A stretch of DNA of 64,000 nt from the NCBI RefSeq assembly GCF_001675045.1, contig NZ_LYPA01000054.1, positions 1 to 64,000 of the forward strand. Reading direction: 5' to 3'. Under the pieces are notes generated by a model, which was not told the DNA's origin, did not search any database, and saw nothing but the letters and a program-made list of their open reading frames with translations. Source of the stretch: Paenibacillus oryzae (GTDB taxonomy: Bacteria; Bacillota; Bacilli; Paenibacillales; Paenibacillaceae). The number at the start of each line of letters is the position of its first letter. Position 1 is the first letter of the stretch. The position numbers were made by a program, and so were the translations under genes. Positions 29,338-38,231 of this stretch are shown here, piece after piece.

Positions 29338-29847
29338 TCAGTCTAGAACGGTTGGCAGCTTCCCAGCTTGGAGCGGCTTGTACATCAGCAAATCGTCAAC
29401 GTACCTTCCGTTAATGAAAAACTCCTCGACCATTCTTCCTTGAAGGATAAAACCACATTTTTCATAAAAAGCGATCGCTCCCGTATTACTCGATAATACG
29501 CGCAAGTAAAGCTTTCTCTTTCCTTGCGATGCTGCATATTGTTCAGCAGCCTCCAGAAGCGCGCGTCCGATGCCTGCGCCTCTGAATCGTGAATCTACCG
29601 CAATAGCCAGCTCGACTACGTGGCGGTTGGACAGAAGGGAGGTTGGAGGACGCATGCCCACATACCCGCAAAAAACACCATCAAGCTCCGCAACTAGTTG
29701 TGAACCGGGAGGGTTGTGTTCGGCAAATTGCTCAAGCGTTGTTTGTTTGGTTAAGTCGGCTGGTGAATTGTCGTAATTCCAGACTTTACTGTCAAGCGCC
29801 AGCATATCCGGCAAATCTCTGGTTTCGGAAAGTCTTGTCGTTAGCAA
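29338..29847 (-). CDS. GNAT-family N-acetyltransferase
   Basis: The acetyl-CoA loop is RGAGIGRAL, preceded by VVELAIAVDSRF and followed by LRVLSSNTGAIAFYEKCGF, which is typical of GNAT enzymes. I prefer a TTG start at 29847, since AATGGAGG lies 7 nt upstream; the in-frame ATG at 29901 lacks a site. That gives 169 residues. The substrate is unknown. The 24-bp tandem repeats begin just past its stop. Confidence 0.85.
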   Translation of the reverse strand: MLTTRLSETRDLPDMLALDSKVWNYDNSPADLTKQTTLEQFAEHNPPGSQLVAELDGVFCGYVGMRPPTSLLSNRHVVELAIAVDSRFRGAGIGRALLEAAEQYAASQGKRKLYLRVLSSNTGAIAFYEKCGFILQGRMVEEFFINGRYVDDLLMYKPLQAGKLPTVLD

Positions 29848-30009
29848 AATAACGCCTCCATTACAATATTTTGTCTTATCATTGCTGCTATATCCGTTCA
29901 ACTAGTGGTTGCTGGCAGTAGTCCGCCAGGCGGGAAGCTCAGCACGGTGTGCTGGGCTGGCTCTATTTTGGCTCTATTCTGGTTCTATCCTGGCTCTATA
30001 CTGATTCTG

Positions 30010-31329
30010 TTATAACTGGGCAAAAGCGGTTTGAGCTGCTGCTATCGTTACTTGGATGTCCTGCTCGGTATGCGCCGTTGTCAGGAACCAGGCCTCATAT
30101 TTGGACGGCGCCAGATTAATGCCTTGATCCAGCATCAGCTTGAAAAAACGCCCAAATTGCTCGCCATCTGTATCTTGAGCTTCATCATAATTGGTAATAG
30201 GATGATTGCAGAAATGAGCCGAAAACGAACCGCGTATGCGATTGATGGTTAACGGTACGCCATTTCGGTCCGCAGCCTCCTGTAAGCCGTGGGCAAGCTT
30301 GGCTGCCAGACCATCCATCCGGTCGTATATGCCGGACTCCTGCAGCACCTCCAGACAAGCGATGCCTGCGGATATGGAAGCGGGATTGCCAGCCATTGTG
30401 CCCGCCTGATAAGCGGGACCCAGCGGAGCAACCTGCTCCATAATTTCTTTTCGCCCGCCGTAAGCTCCAATGGGAAGGCCTCCCCCGATAATTTTGCCCA
30501 GTGCGGTTAGATCCGGCTGAATGGCGTCATGATCCGGAAAAGCGCTAAAGGTTTGCGCGGAGCCATAATGAAAACGGAAAGCGCTGATGACTTCATCATA
30601 GATCACTAATGAACCTGCCTCCCGCGCAAGACTGCACAACCCCTCCAGATAACCCTCATGCGGCATGACCATGCCAAAGTTGCCGACGATAGGCTCAACC
30701 ATGACTGCAGCGGTTTCGTGGCCCCAGCGCTCCAGAGCCTCCTTCAAGGCAGGCAGGTTGTTAAACGGCACTGTGATCACCTCATGAGCGATGGTAGTCG
30801 GGATACCAGCGCTATCCGGAATGCCAAGCGTGGACGGGCCGGAGCCTGCGGCAACCAGCACTAGATCGGAATGACCGTGATAGCAGCCGGCAAATTTGAT
30901 GATTTTGCTGCGTCCGGTGTAAGCTCTTGCGACACGAATCGTTGTCATAACGGCTTCGGTGCCTGAATTAACAAAACGAACCTTGTCCATGGAAGGGATG
31001 GCTTCCTTAAGCATCATGGCCAGCTTGATTTCAAGCTCGGTTGGCGTGCCGTATAAAACTCCGTCGCGGGCAGCTTTAACGATGGCTTCCGTAATATGGG
31101 GGTGGGCGTGACCAGTAATGATAGGCCCGTATGCGGCGAGGTAATCAATATAGCGGTTGTTGTCGACATCCCAGAAATGAGCGCCCTCCGCCCGTTTCAT
31201 AAAGACGGGAGCTCCGCCGCCAACGGCCTTGTAGGAGCGGGAGGGGCTGTTTACGCCCCCTACAATATGCTGCAGCGCCGTTTCATACAACACCTGCGAG
31301 GTTGGTCTTTGATTAGTCATCATATTCAT
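30010..31329 (-). CDS. hemL: glutamate-1-semialdehyde 2,1-aminomutase
   Basis: The 439-residue PLP enzyme converts glutamate-1-semialdehyde to 5-aminolevulinate in haem and sirohaem synthesis. The PLP lysine lies in [17 protein letters not shown]. Other landmarks are [20 protein letters not shown] and [19 protein letters not shown] precedes several clustered ATG codons (31329, 31323, 31320), so the exact start is uncertain by up to three residues. It is isolated from other hem genes, which suggests a second GsaB-type copy. Confidence 0.93.
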   Translation of the reverse strand: MNMMTNQRPTSQVLYETALQHIVGGVNSPSRSYKAVGGGAPVFMKRAEGAHFWDVDNNRYIDYLAAYGPIITGHAHPHITEAIVKAARDGVLYGTPTELEIKLAMMLKEAIPSMDKVRFVNSGTEAVMTTIRVARAYTGRSKIIKFAGCYHGHSDLVLVAAGSGPSTLGIPDSAGIPTTIAHEVITVPFNNLPALKEALERWGHETAAVMVEPIVGNFGMVMPHEGYLEGLCSLAREAGSLVIYDEVISAFRFHYGSAQTFSAFPDHDAIQPDLTALGKIIGGGLPIGAYGGRKEIMEQVAPLGPAYQAGTMAGNPASISAGIACLEVLQESGIYDRMDGLAAKLAHGLQEAADRNGVPLTINRIRGSFSAHFCNHPITNYDEAQDTDGEQFGRFFKLMLDQGINLAPSKYEAWFLTTAHTEQDIQVTIAAAQTAFAQL

Positions 31330-31534
31330 ACTCCTTATAAGCTTTAATAAAAGCTGCTCTATTCAGAAATCAGCAATTGGAATTATGAGACATGTGGAGT
31401 GGAAACACCCGCATTAAACTAGAGGCAACATTCATAAAAATGCGAGCGCTCCGCATGAAAAAGCTGCAATTTTACAGGAGGCGGTGGCCCAAAAGAGTTG
31501 GAATGAATCCCCGCCCGCTGTGCTGATGGAGGAA

Positions 31535-31766
31535 AATGTACGATTTGTCTTACAAAACAAAACGCTGGCCGCACGGAAATCGGTATTTTGTACGATTCCT
31601 CGTACAAAACAAGGGGCTGGCCGCACGGAAATCAGCATTTTGTACGATTCCTCGTACAAAACAAAAGGCTGGCCGCACGGAAATCGGTATTTTGTACGAT
31701 TCCTCGTACAAAACAAGGGGCAGGCCGCGCGAAAATCGGCATTTTGTACGTTTCCTCGTACAAAAT
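31535..31766. repeat. 52-bp tandem repeat, 5 copies, each with a 10-bp-stem hairpin
   Basis: Successive copies of TACGA begin at 31539, 31591, 31643, 31695 and 31747, exactly 52 bp apart. Copies 2 to 4 contain a perfect hairpin, TTTTGTACGA-TTCC-TCGTACAAAA; copy 1 is degenerate and copy 5 has one change. The spacer GGCTGGCCGCACGGAAATC is also conserved. Fifty-two is not a multiple of three, so this is not a protein repeat. It lies upstream of hemL. Confidence 0.92.
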
Positions 31767-32038
31767 GAAAGATTTGTGTCAGCTAATCATTCACATGATG
31801 CCCCTATGCCCCTCTTCAGGGTTTGGAGCTTGGAGGTTTAATTGAGCGATTGATATCCTGAAATTATTTCTATTTTCTAGTTGATACGTTTTATTACCAA
31901 CTTCATAAATGAGTAAGCGCCGCTTATGCAGCGGCGCCGGAAACATGTTTTTCAAGTCCTCGTCCGTCGTCGCCGGGAAGAGGAAGCATTAAAAGAAGTT
32001 AGCAGTCAAAAGCCTAATAAAATGCAAATTTGCGCTTA

Positions 32039-32210
32039 CAAGTCTGCATTATCGTGTCATATGTGCAAAAGCGCATCAACAAGTCTGCTTTATCGTGTCA
32101 TATGTGCAAAAGCGCATCAACAAGTCTGCCTGATCGTGTCAATATGTGCAACCGCGCACCAACAAGTCAGCTTTATCGTGTCAATATGTGCAACCGCGCA
32201 CCAACAAGCT
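32039..32210. repeat. 41-42-bp tandem repeat, about 4 copies
   Basis: The unit CAAGTCTGCTTTATCGTGTC plus ATATGTGCAAAAGCGCATCAA recurs at spacings of 41, 41 and 42 bp. Two subtypes differ as GCAAAAGCGCATC versus GCAACCGCGCACC. TGTGC/GCGCA can form a short stem. No gene is evident in 31330-32291 outside the two repeat arrays. Confidence 0.85.
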
Positions 32211-32291
32211 TCCCTTAGTGAGTTTGTATCTACAAGCCACCATAAACGAGCTTACATAAAAGGGGGTGCTCGCTCTCATCAGGAATTTGTA

Positions 32292-33560
32292 TTAGCTGGC
32301 GCTTCCTGAACGGGAGGAGGAACTGCTGCTCCCTGACGAACTGCCTCCCGATATACGAGATGTTCCGGGGTAACCTCCATTTAAGCTATCGGCTCCGTTA
32401 GAACGATTGCCATTGTAGATGCTGGTGCCGCCGGCGGAGCCATTGCGGCTTGGGCTTGCGGAGCCGCTATTGGATGTGGAGCCGCCACTGGAAGTGGAGC
32501 TGCCATTGGATGCCGAGCCGCCATCGGACGTGGAGCTGGCTCCATCCGTTGTGCTTTGTTCGCCTGTTCCGTCAGGAGACTCTGAAGGAGGCGGCACAGT
32601 ATCGTCTTTGGATAGTATTTCCTGGACATAGCCAAGCAAGGCATCTTCATCCCGTATGCTGATGACGGACGCGCCGCCGATGGTTTCTTCCTTGACGAGC
32701 TCCATTGGCGGAACCTGTGCTGTACCTCCAACATGGCTTTCTACGCCAAGCTGGGCAAGCTTCAGCATGTCGCTGACCGCCAGATTGGTTTCAATATAAG
32801 GAGACACGCTGTCCAAAATTTCCTTCATGCGAATCAGGTTCCATCCGGATTGCAGCTTGTCGGCCACTGCCTTCAGGAAGTTACGCTGGCGTTCTGTGCG
32901 CGTGTAATCGCTCATTGCATCATGACGGAATCGCACATATTGCAAAGCCTTGTCGCCATCAAGCAGCTGGTATCCCTTCTCCAGGTTGATGTCGTAGCGG
33001 TTTCCGTCAGCGTTGTCGCGGTACCTCATATTCTTTTCGACATCAAACCAGATGCCGCCGATTGTATCAATCAACGATTTGAAGCCTTCAAAATCGGTGT
33101 ATACATAATATTGTATTTCCAGCCCCAGCAGATCGCCTGCCGATTTCATGGCTAATGAAGGGCCGCCGACCGTAATGGCCGTGTTGATGCGTCCGCGTCC
33201 ATATCCCTCTATATCCGTATAGGTGTCCCGAAGAATCGAGAATAAATGTGCTTTTTTAGTTACAGGATCAAAGGAAGCGACAAGCAGGGAGTCAGATCGT
33301 GCGACCTCTCCTTCCGCGGCATCGCGGGCATCTCCGCCAAGCAGCAGGATGTTGACTCGTTCTTTCCCTTCCCATTTCGGAATTTCGACTGTTTTCTCCG
33401 GCTCGATCTCTTGAAAGCGAGATTCCTCCGGCGGTTTTTGAAAGTCATTCAATGCGCTGTAGACGCCGGCTCCCCAATAAATGGTGATGCCAATAATGAC
33501 TGCCGCTACAGTGGACAGGCTAATAATAACCCACTTCCAGCGGAATTTTTTTGTACGCAT
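32292..33560 (-). CDS. LytR-CpsA-Psr (LCP) family cell-wall glycopolymer transferase
   Basis: The 422-residue protein has a short cytoplasmic start, a transmembrane segment (about 10-30) and an LCP domain (about 65-230). Landmarks are ILLLGGDARD, RSDSLLVASFDP, RDTYTDIEGYGRGRINTA and QYVRFRHD. LCP enzymes attach teichoic acids or other glycopolymers to peptidoglycan. The last 90 residues are a Ser/Gly/Asn low-complexity tail (GSASNGSS-type), likely an outer-face extension into the wall. The ATG is preceded by GAAAGGAG at 12 nt. Confidence 0.92.
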   Translation of the reverse strand: MRTKKFRWKWVIISLSTVAAVIIGITIYWGAGVYSALNDFQKPPEESRFQEIEPEKTVEIPKWEGKERVNILLLGGDARDAAEGEVARSDSLLVASFDPVTKKAHLFSILRDTYTDIEGYGRGRINTAITVGGPSLAMKSAGDLLGLEIQYYVYTDFEGFKSLIDTIGGIWFDVEKNMRYRDNADGNRYDINLEKGYQLLDGDKALQYVRFRHDAMSDYTRTERQRNFLKAVADKLQSGWNLIRMKEILDSVSPYIETNLAVSDMLKLAQLGVESHVGGTAQVPPMELVKEETIGGASVISIRDEDALLGYVQEILSKDDTVPPPSESPDGTGEQSTTDGASSTSDGGSASNGSSTSSGGSTSNSGSASPSRNGSAGGTSIYNGNRSNGADSLNGGYPGTSRISGGSSSGSSSSSSRSGSAS

Positions 33561-34138
33561 TGCGTGTGCAATCTCCTTTCGGGCATGTGGGTCAGTACAG
33601 GCAGGCCGGCAAGCGGCAGGTCATTGGAGCAACCTTACATAGACATTTACGCCTGACGATAACTGATGTATGATTACATATCATAAAATTATAAAGCTCA
33701 AGATAGACCTGTTGCAAGTTTTGCAATAATAATGATGTCTAAACTTCTGCAAGGAGCAGATATTGCCGAATGATTGCCCCAGGCCAGGCGCTTTTCGATG
33801 GCTTAATCCAGGAGCTAATCGAGGATTAACGTGTCGGCAAGGGACAAAAAAGCGGTGCACGTCGCCGCTCCAGCGAGGTTTAAGACATGACCATGCAAGA
33901 AATGGAACGAGAATATTGTAAGATAATGCTGGTCAACTTGAAAGTAAATTTATGTTGAGATTAGAAAACTCTCATAAAGCTGGCTTATTAAAAGGGTTTT
34001 TCTTCCAACTTCAACTATTTGTTTTTCCGACAAGTCCGGAATTGCGGCGGGGATTGCCAGAAGTCATTCTGTCGATTGCCGGAGTTATTCCATTATTTCC
34101 GGGGAAATGTCGAAACGAGAGGAGCTGTCCACAGCACG
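33561..34138. other. intergenic region with no recognised element
   Basis: Between the divergent LCP gene and the ABC exporter, I see no convincing gene, riboswitch or repeat. An open frame running upstream of the ABC ATPase ATG (34019-34138) lacks a site and any conserved sequence. Confidence 0.5.
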
Positions 34139-35173
34139 ATGCTTGCTATTGATGTCAAAGATTTGCGAAAGGATTTTCGCGTGCAGAAAAACCGCGAAGG
34201 CTTGTCTGGCGCGCTAAAGGATCTGTTTAAGCGGGAATACAGGGAAGTAAGGGCGGTTAAGGACATTTCGTTCCAAATTCCACAGGGCGAGATTTGCGGA
34301 TATATCGGCGAAAATGGAGCCGGGAAATCAACAACGATCAAAATGCTGACCGGCATTCTTGTGCCGACGGCGGGAGAGATCAAGGTGAATGGTTATGTGC
34401 CTTACCGTGACCGGGAAAAATTCGTTAACGAAATTGGCGTTGTTTTTGGTCAACGCTCCCAGCTATGGTGGGATATCGGCGTAATCGAATCGTTCCGTTT
34501 GCTCCGTAAGGTCTATCGTGTGCCGGAGCAGGACTTCCGCAGGCGGCTGGACCGGCTGGTGGAACGTCTTCAATTAGGAGATTTGCTGAACCGTCCTGTG
34601 CGCAAGCTGAGCCTGGGTCAGCGCATGCGTTGCGAGCTGGTGGCTTCGCTGCTGCATAATCCCAAAATTTTGTTTCTGGATGAGCCCACCATCGGTTTGG
34701 ATATCGTGGTCAAAACCGAAATCCGCGATTTTCTAATGGAAATGAATCGGGAAGAAGGCACAACCATTCTTCTCACGACGCATGATCTTCAGGATATCGA
34801 AGCGTTGTGCTCCAGAGTGGTGATGCTGGACGACGGGCGCATTATTTATGATGGCGGATTGGAAGAGCTGAAAACAAAGTGGAGCAAGGGCCGGGAAATC
34901 GTATTCCAGTTTGGGAAGCAGACGCCTTTGGCGAAGCTTCAGGAGCTGACAAGCGATCTGGATACGGAATGGACCATCGAAAATGACGTAAGCGCCAGAT
35001 TGTTTGTGCCTCATTCCGTCAGCTTTTCCGATGCGATGGCAAGAGTGGTAGGCGGAGCGGATATTCGCGATATCAAAATTATCGAAACCAATACGGACGA
35101 AATCGTGCGCGGCATCTACCAGTCCGGCACTGCTGATGCGGATGAAGCCAAGAAGGAGCTTGCTTCGGGATGA
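34139..35173 (+). CDS. ABC-2-type exporter ATP-binding protein
   Basis: The 344-residue protein has Walker A GENGAGKST, the signature LSLGQRMRCEL and Walker B ILFLDEPTIGLD. The C-terminal extension of about 90 residues is typical of the NatA/COG4586 group. The protein is cytoplasmic and energises the two permeases that follow. ATG 34139 follows GAGAGGAG at about 13 nt. The stop overlaps the next ATG (ATGA). The exported substrate is unknown; relatives include drug, viologen and peptide exporters. Confidence 0.92.
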   Translation: MLAIDVKDLRKDFRVQKNREGLSGALKDLFKREYREVRAVKDISFQIPQGEICGYIGENGAGKSTTIKMLTGILVPTAGEIKVNGYVPYRDREKFVNEIGVVFGQRSQLWWDIGVIESFRLLRKVYRVPEQDFRRRLDRLVERLQLGDLLNRPVRKLSLGQRMRCELVASLLHNPKILFLDEPTIGLDIVVKTEIRDFLMEMNREEGTTILLTTHDLQDIEALCSRVVMLDDGRIIYDGGLEELKTKWSKGREIVFQFGKQTPLAKLQELTSDLDTEWTIENDVSARLFVPHSVSFSDAMARVVGGADIRDIKIIETNTDEIVRGIYQSGTADADEAKKELASG

Positions 35174-35964
35174 TTAGCGCATATATTGATTTTATCCGCA
35201 TCCGCTTTTTAATGATGCTGGCGTATCGCGTCAATTATTACAGCGGCATAATTATTTATGCCATTAATATAGGAGCGTATTATTTCCTGTGGCAGGCCAT
35301 TTATGGCAGCCAGGAATCGCTCGCCGGCTTTACCGTGCCGCAGATGACCACGTATATCGCCGTTTCGTGGATGGCGCGGGCGTTTTATTTTAACAATCTG
35401 GATCGTGAAATCGCGAACGAAATCCGCGACGGCAGCGTAGCGGTGCAGCTGATCCGGCCGTATTCCTATCTGCTGGTCAAAATGATGCAGGGCTTTGGCG
35501 AAGGGCTGTTCCGCCTGCTGCTGTTTATGGTGCCGGGGCTGTTTATCGTTTGTCTGATTTTTCCGGTTTCCTTGCCCAAGGAGCCGACGGTGTGGCTCAT
35601 CTATGCCGTCATGCTGTTTTTCAGCTTCCTCATCAATTCGCAAATTAATATTTTGACGGGGCTGTTTGCGTTTTTTGTGGAAAATAATGAAGGAATGATG
35701 CGTATGAAGCGGGTCATGGTGGACCTGTTTTCCGGCGTTGTGGTGCCAATTGCGTTTTTCCCGGGCTGGCTGACGGGCATTATGCAGTGGCTTCCGTTTC
35801 AAGCGATTACGTATCTGCCAAGCTCTGTGTTTACGGGAAGAACGCCAATTAAAGAAGCGGCGGGCGTATTTGGGCTGCAGGCGCTATGGTTTGTTATTTT
35901 GCTCCTTCCAATCTGGCTGATTTGGCGCGCGGCCCGCAAGCGGCTGTTCGTGCAGGGAGGGTAA
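35170..35964 (+). CDS. ABC-2-type exporter permease (COG4587-like)
   Basis: The 264-residue protein has about six transmembrane segments and the conserved SVAVQLIRPYSYLL region. Its start overlaps the stop of the ATPase gene, so the subunits should be made in fixed ratio. It pairs with the following permease to form the membrane part. Confidence 0.88.
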   Translation: MISAYIDFIRIRFLMMLAYRVNYYSGIIIYAINIGAYYFLWQAIYGSQESLAGFTVPQMTTYIAVSWMARAFYFNNLDREIANEIRDGSVAVQLIRPYSYLLVKMMQGFGEGLFRLLLFMVPGLFIVCLIFPVSLPKEPTVWLIYAVMLFFSFLINSQINILTGLFAFFVENNEGMMRMKRVMVDLFSGVVVPIAFFPGWLTGIMQWLPFQAITYLPSSVFTGRTPIKEAAGVFGLQALWFVILLLPIWLIWRAARKRLFVQGG

Positions 35965-35968
35965 CGGG

Positions 35969-36760
35969 ATGAGATATGCATCATTATTTTGGGAATATAT
36001 TAAGAACTATGCCAAAACAAGGCTTACGTACCGCGCCGACTTCTGGATCGAGGTTCTTTCGGACCTGCTGTTCCAAGGCATGAACCTGATCTTTATTCTG
36101 ATCGTGTTCCAGCATACGCCATCGCTTGGCGGCTGGTCGGAGGCCGAGGTCGTGTTTGTTTACGGATTTTTTATGATTCCGTATGGCATATTCAGCACTT
36201 TTTTTGGCATCTGGAATTTCAGTGAACGTTATATCGTAAAAGGCGAGATGGACCGCGTGCTGACGCGTCCCGCCCATAGCCTGTTTCAGGTGCTGCTCGA
36301 AAATGTTGATCCGCCGTCCCTGATCGGCTCTGCGGTTGGAGCCGGCATTATGGCGCTTTGCTGGAGCCAGCTGGGCTTGCCGTTTGCAATCAGCGATTTG
36401 TTTATTTTATTAATGTTGATCATCGGAGCGGCGTTGATTTATGCCGGTCTGTATACGGCGCTCAGCGCGATTTCCTTTTACTCCGACGCTCCAACGGGCA
36501 TTGTGCCGCTGATGTACAACATTCAGAATTACGGGCGTTATCCGGTTAATATTTATAACAAAATCATCCGTTTCATGCTGACCTGGCTGCTGCCGTTTGC
36601 GTTTGTAGGCGTCATTCCGGCTTCGTATTTTCTGGAGAAAAAAGCGGATGATCTGTCTCAGCTGGCGCTGCTGACGCCGGTTATGGGCTTGATCGTATTT
36701 GGCCTTGGGCTGGCGTTCTGGAATCACGGCGTTAAGAGATACCGGGGAGCAGGCTCGTAA
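35969..36760 (+). CDS. ABC-2-type exporter permease (COG3694-like)
   Basis: The 263-residue protein has about six transmembrane segments and the motif KGEMDRVLTRPAHSLFQ, a counterpart of the RPYSYLL region in its partner. It starts 4 bp after the first permease. Together the three genes make one operon. Confidence 0.88.
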   Translation: MRYASLFWEYIKNYAKTRLTYRADFWIEVLSDLLFQGMNLIFILIVFQHTPSLGGWSEAEVVFVYGFFMIPYGIFSTFFGIWNFSERYIVKGEMDRVLTRPAHSLFQVLLENVDPPSLIGSAVGAGIMALCWSQLGLPFAISDLFILLMLIIGAALIYAGLYTALSAISFYSDAPTGIVPLMYNIQNYGRYPVNIYNKIIRFMLTWLLPFAFVGVIPASYFLEKKADDLSQLALLTPVMGLIVFGLGLAFWNHGVKRYRGAGS

Positions 36761-36817
36761 GCAGGATACAAGTAACGGCAGGCGGGGTTGCAGTAATGAG
36801 AGAGGAGGCGTTGATGA

Positions 36818-37282
36818 ATGACGGTAGCGTTAGGGAAAAAAGCGCCTAAATTCAAGTTGCCCGCATCAAATGGAGAGACCATTTCCTTGATGGAGCTGCG
36901 CGGGGCTCCGGTGGTTATCTTTTTTTACCCAAAGGATATGACGGCTACTTGCACGGTGCAAGCTTGCGATATGAGGGACCGTTATGCCGAATTTCGGAAA
37001 ATGGGGGCTGTGGTGCTGGGTATAAGCGGGGACAGCATCAAATCGCATCGCAACTTTATTGAAAAGAAGGAGCTGCCGTATTTGCTGCTGGCCGATGAAA
37101 ACCATAAGGTTTGCGAGCTTTACGGAGTGTGGCAGCTCAAAAAATTGTATGGCCGCGAATATATGGGAATCGTCCGGTCAACGTTTCTTATTGACGCCAA
37201 AGGCACGCTGGTGCAGGAATGGCGCAATGTAAAGGTGAAGGGGCATGCGGATGCGGTCCTGGAGGCGGTCAGCCTACTGTGA
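36818..37282 (+). CDS. bcp: peroxiredoxin, Bcp/PrxQ type
   Basis: The 154-residue thiol peroxidase has peroxidatic Cys45 and resolving Cys50 (TATCTVQACDMRD), both present, the hallmark of Bcp/PrxQ with an intramolecular disulfide. FFYPKDMT and the later STFLIDAKG strand are family features. It reduces organic and hydrogen peroxides. The start follows GAGAGGAGG. It lies 57 bp after the exporter operon and ahead of a terminator. Confidence 0.93.
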   Translation: MTVALGKKAPKFKLPASNGETISLMELRGAPVVIFFYPKDMTATCTVQACDMRDRYAEFRKMGAVVLGISGDSIKSHRNFIEKKELPYLLLADENHKVCELYGVWQLKKLYGREYMGIVRSTFLIDAKGTLVQEWRNVKVKGHADAVLEAVSLL

Positions 37283-37300
37283 GTTGTTGTATTATTGTTG

Positions 37301-37348
37301 AAGGAGCCTTATATCCACGCTCGTTGTGGGTGCAAGGCTCCTTTTTGC
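37301..37348 (+). terminator. terminator after bcp
   Basis: AAGGAGCCTT (37301-37310) pairs with AAGGCTCCTT (37334-37343), followed by T-run. Confidence 0.8.
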
Positions 37349-37422
37349 GTTGAATACTAACAGAATATTGAATTCAGAGGAGCTGGCGCGCGTCATCGGG
37401 GAGTATGCAAACAGCTCCAGTA

Positions 37423-37968
37423 CTAATCCAAGTTATAGATGGCCCAAACCCCTTGTTCGTTTTGACGAATGGCGTACATTAGCTTTTCGGCTTGTATTTC
37501 ATTAGTATCCGTATTCAGCTTTTCGCCGGTAATTGTAAAATGCACCTGGTTTTCAATGTAGGTATGCCTTTCGAATAGCTCCAGTTCTGTAAAGCTGTAT
37601 TGAAAATTGTCGCCATAATAAAAATCAAGGTCCTCCGCCAGCTTTTCAGTAACAAATCCGGCCTTGAAAGCATCATGATCATGGTTGACTAGCGCATTTA
37701 GATTGGTTTTTAGCACCTTTAGCGCAGGGAGCTCTTTTTCAGTTAGCTCGCTTTCAACAGATGTAAAGTCGACATTCAGCTTGGCTTTAAAGTTTACAGG
37801 GTCTGAAGTAGAAGAAGCTTTTGGTTCCTCCGATTGTGCCGGATCGTTAGCTGGATTGTGGTCGCTAGCAGCTGGTTCAGCCTCTATGGGCGGCTTAGCT
37901 TCGACCCCGCATGCTGACAAAACTATAAACGATGATAATAAGAGAGAGAGTGCAAAAGCTTTTACCAT
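37423..37968 (-). CDS. putative lipoprotein of unknown function
   Basis: The 181-residue protein has a signal peptide with lipobox (VLSAC), a Pro/Glu/Ser/Asp-rich linker (about 22-60) and a C-terminal domain of about 115 residues rich in strands, which ends GVWAIYNLD. I do not recognise the family; the fold looks like small NTF2- or DUF4878-like extracytoplasmic domains. It is monocistronic and divergent from the deacetylase, with a 33-bp palindrome upstream. Confidence 0.75.
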   Translation of the reverse strand: MVKAFALSLLLSSFIVLSACGVEAKPPIEAEPAASDHNPANDPAQSEEPKASSTSDPVNFKAKLNVDFTSVESELTEKELPALKVLKTNLNALVNHDHDAFKAGFVTEKLAEDLDFYYGDNFQYSFTELELFERHTYIENQVHFTITGEKLNTDTNEIQAEKLMYAIRQNEQGVWAIYNLD

Positions 37969-38028
37969 AATATCCCGCCTTTTTGAGAAGTTGTAGATTA
38001 TGACGCTAGGGGAAGGGAAAAAGTTACA

Positions 38029-38061
38029 TTTTCAGCTATATATCAGATATATAGCTGAAAA
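38029..38061. promoter_or_regulatory. 33-bp near-perfect palindrome in a divergent intergenic region
   Basis: TTTTCAGCTATATATC and GATATATAGCTGAAAA form 16-bp arms around a single A. There is no T-run. It lies between the divergent lipoprotein and deacetylase genes and could be an operator. A 68-codon frame that crosses it (38000-38206) is not convincing. Confidence 0.5.
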
Positions 38062-38231
38062 GGAACAAACTGTGGCGGGCGGAGATGCAGGTCAAACAGG
38101 GGACAACTATAGGGATTTTGTAAATGCCATAAATCTCTTTGAGGAAGCAGGTATTTGCGTGGACCGACCTTCATATACTCTATCAATCTTAAAAAATCAT
38201 TTTTGATTTCATGATAGAGAGGGTGCGGCGT

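Noticed and set aside
29114..29414. Open frames through the 24-bp tandem repeats (LELNAAP or ALSSRGA units)
   Set aside because: The unit length is a multiple of three, so frames stay open by chance; no ribosome site and the perfect inverted repeats explain the sequence better.
31432..31845. Overlapping frames in the 52-bp repeat block
   Set aside because: Period 52 shifts frame at each copy, so these are not one protein; no start sites.
29133..32210. CRISPR array candidates
   Set aside because: All three families are direct tandem units without variable spacers, and no cas genes are present.
38000..38206. 68-codon frame between the lipoprotein and deacetylase
   Set aside because: It runs through the 33-bp palindrome and has no conserved sequence.
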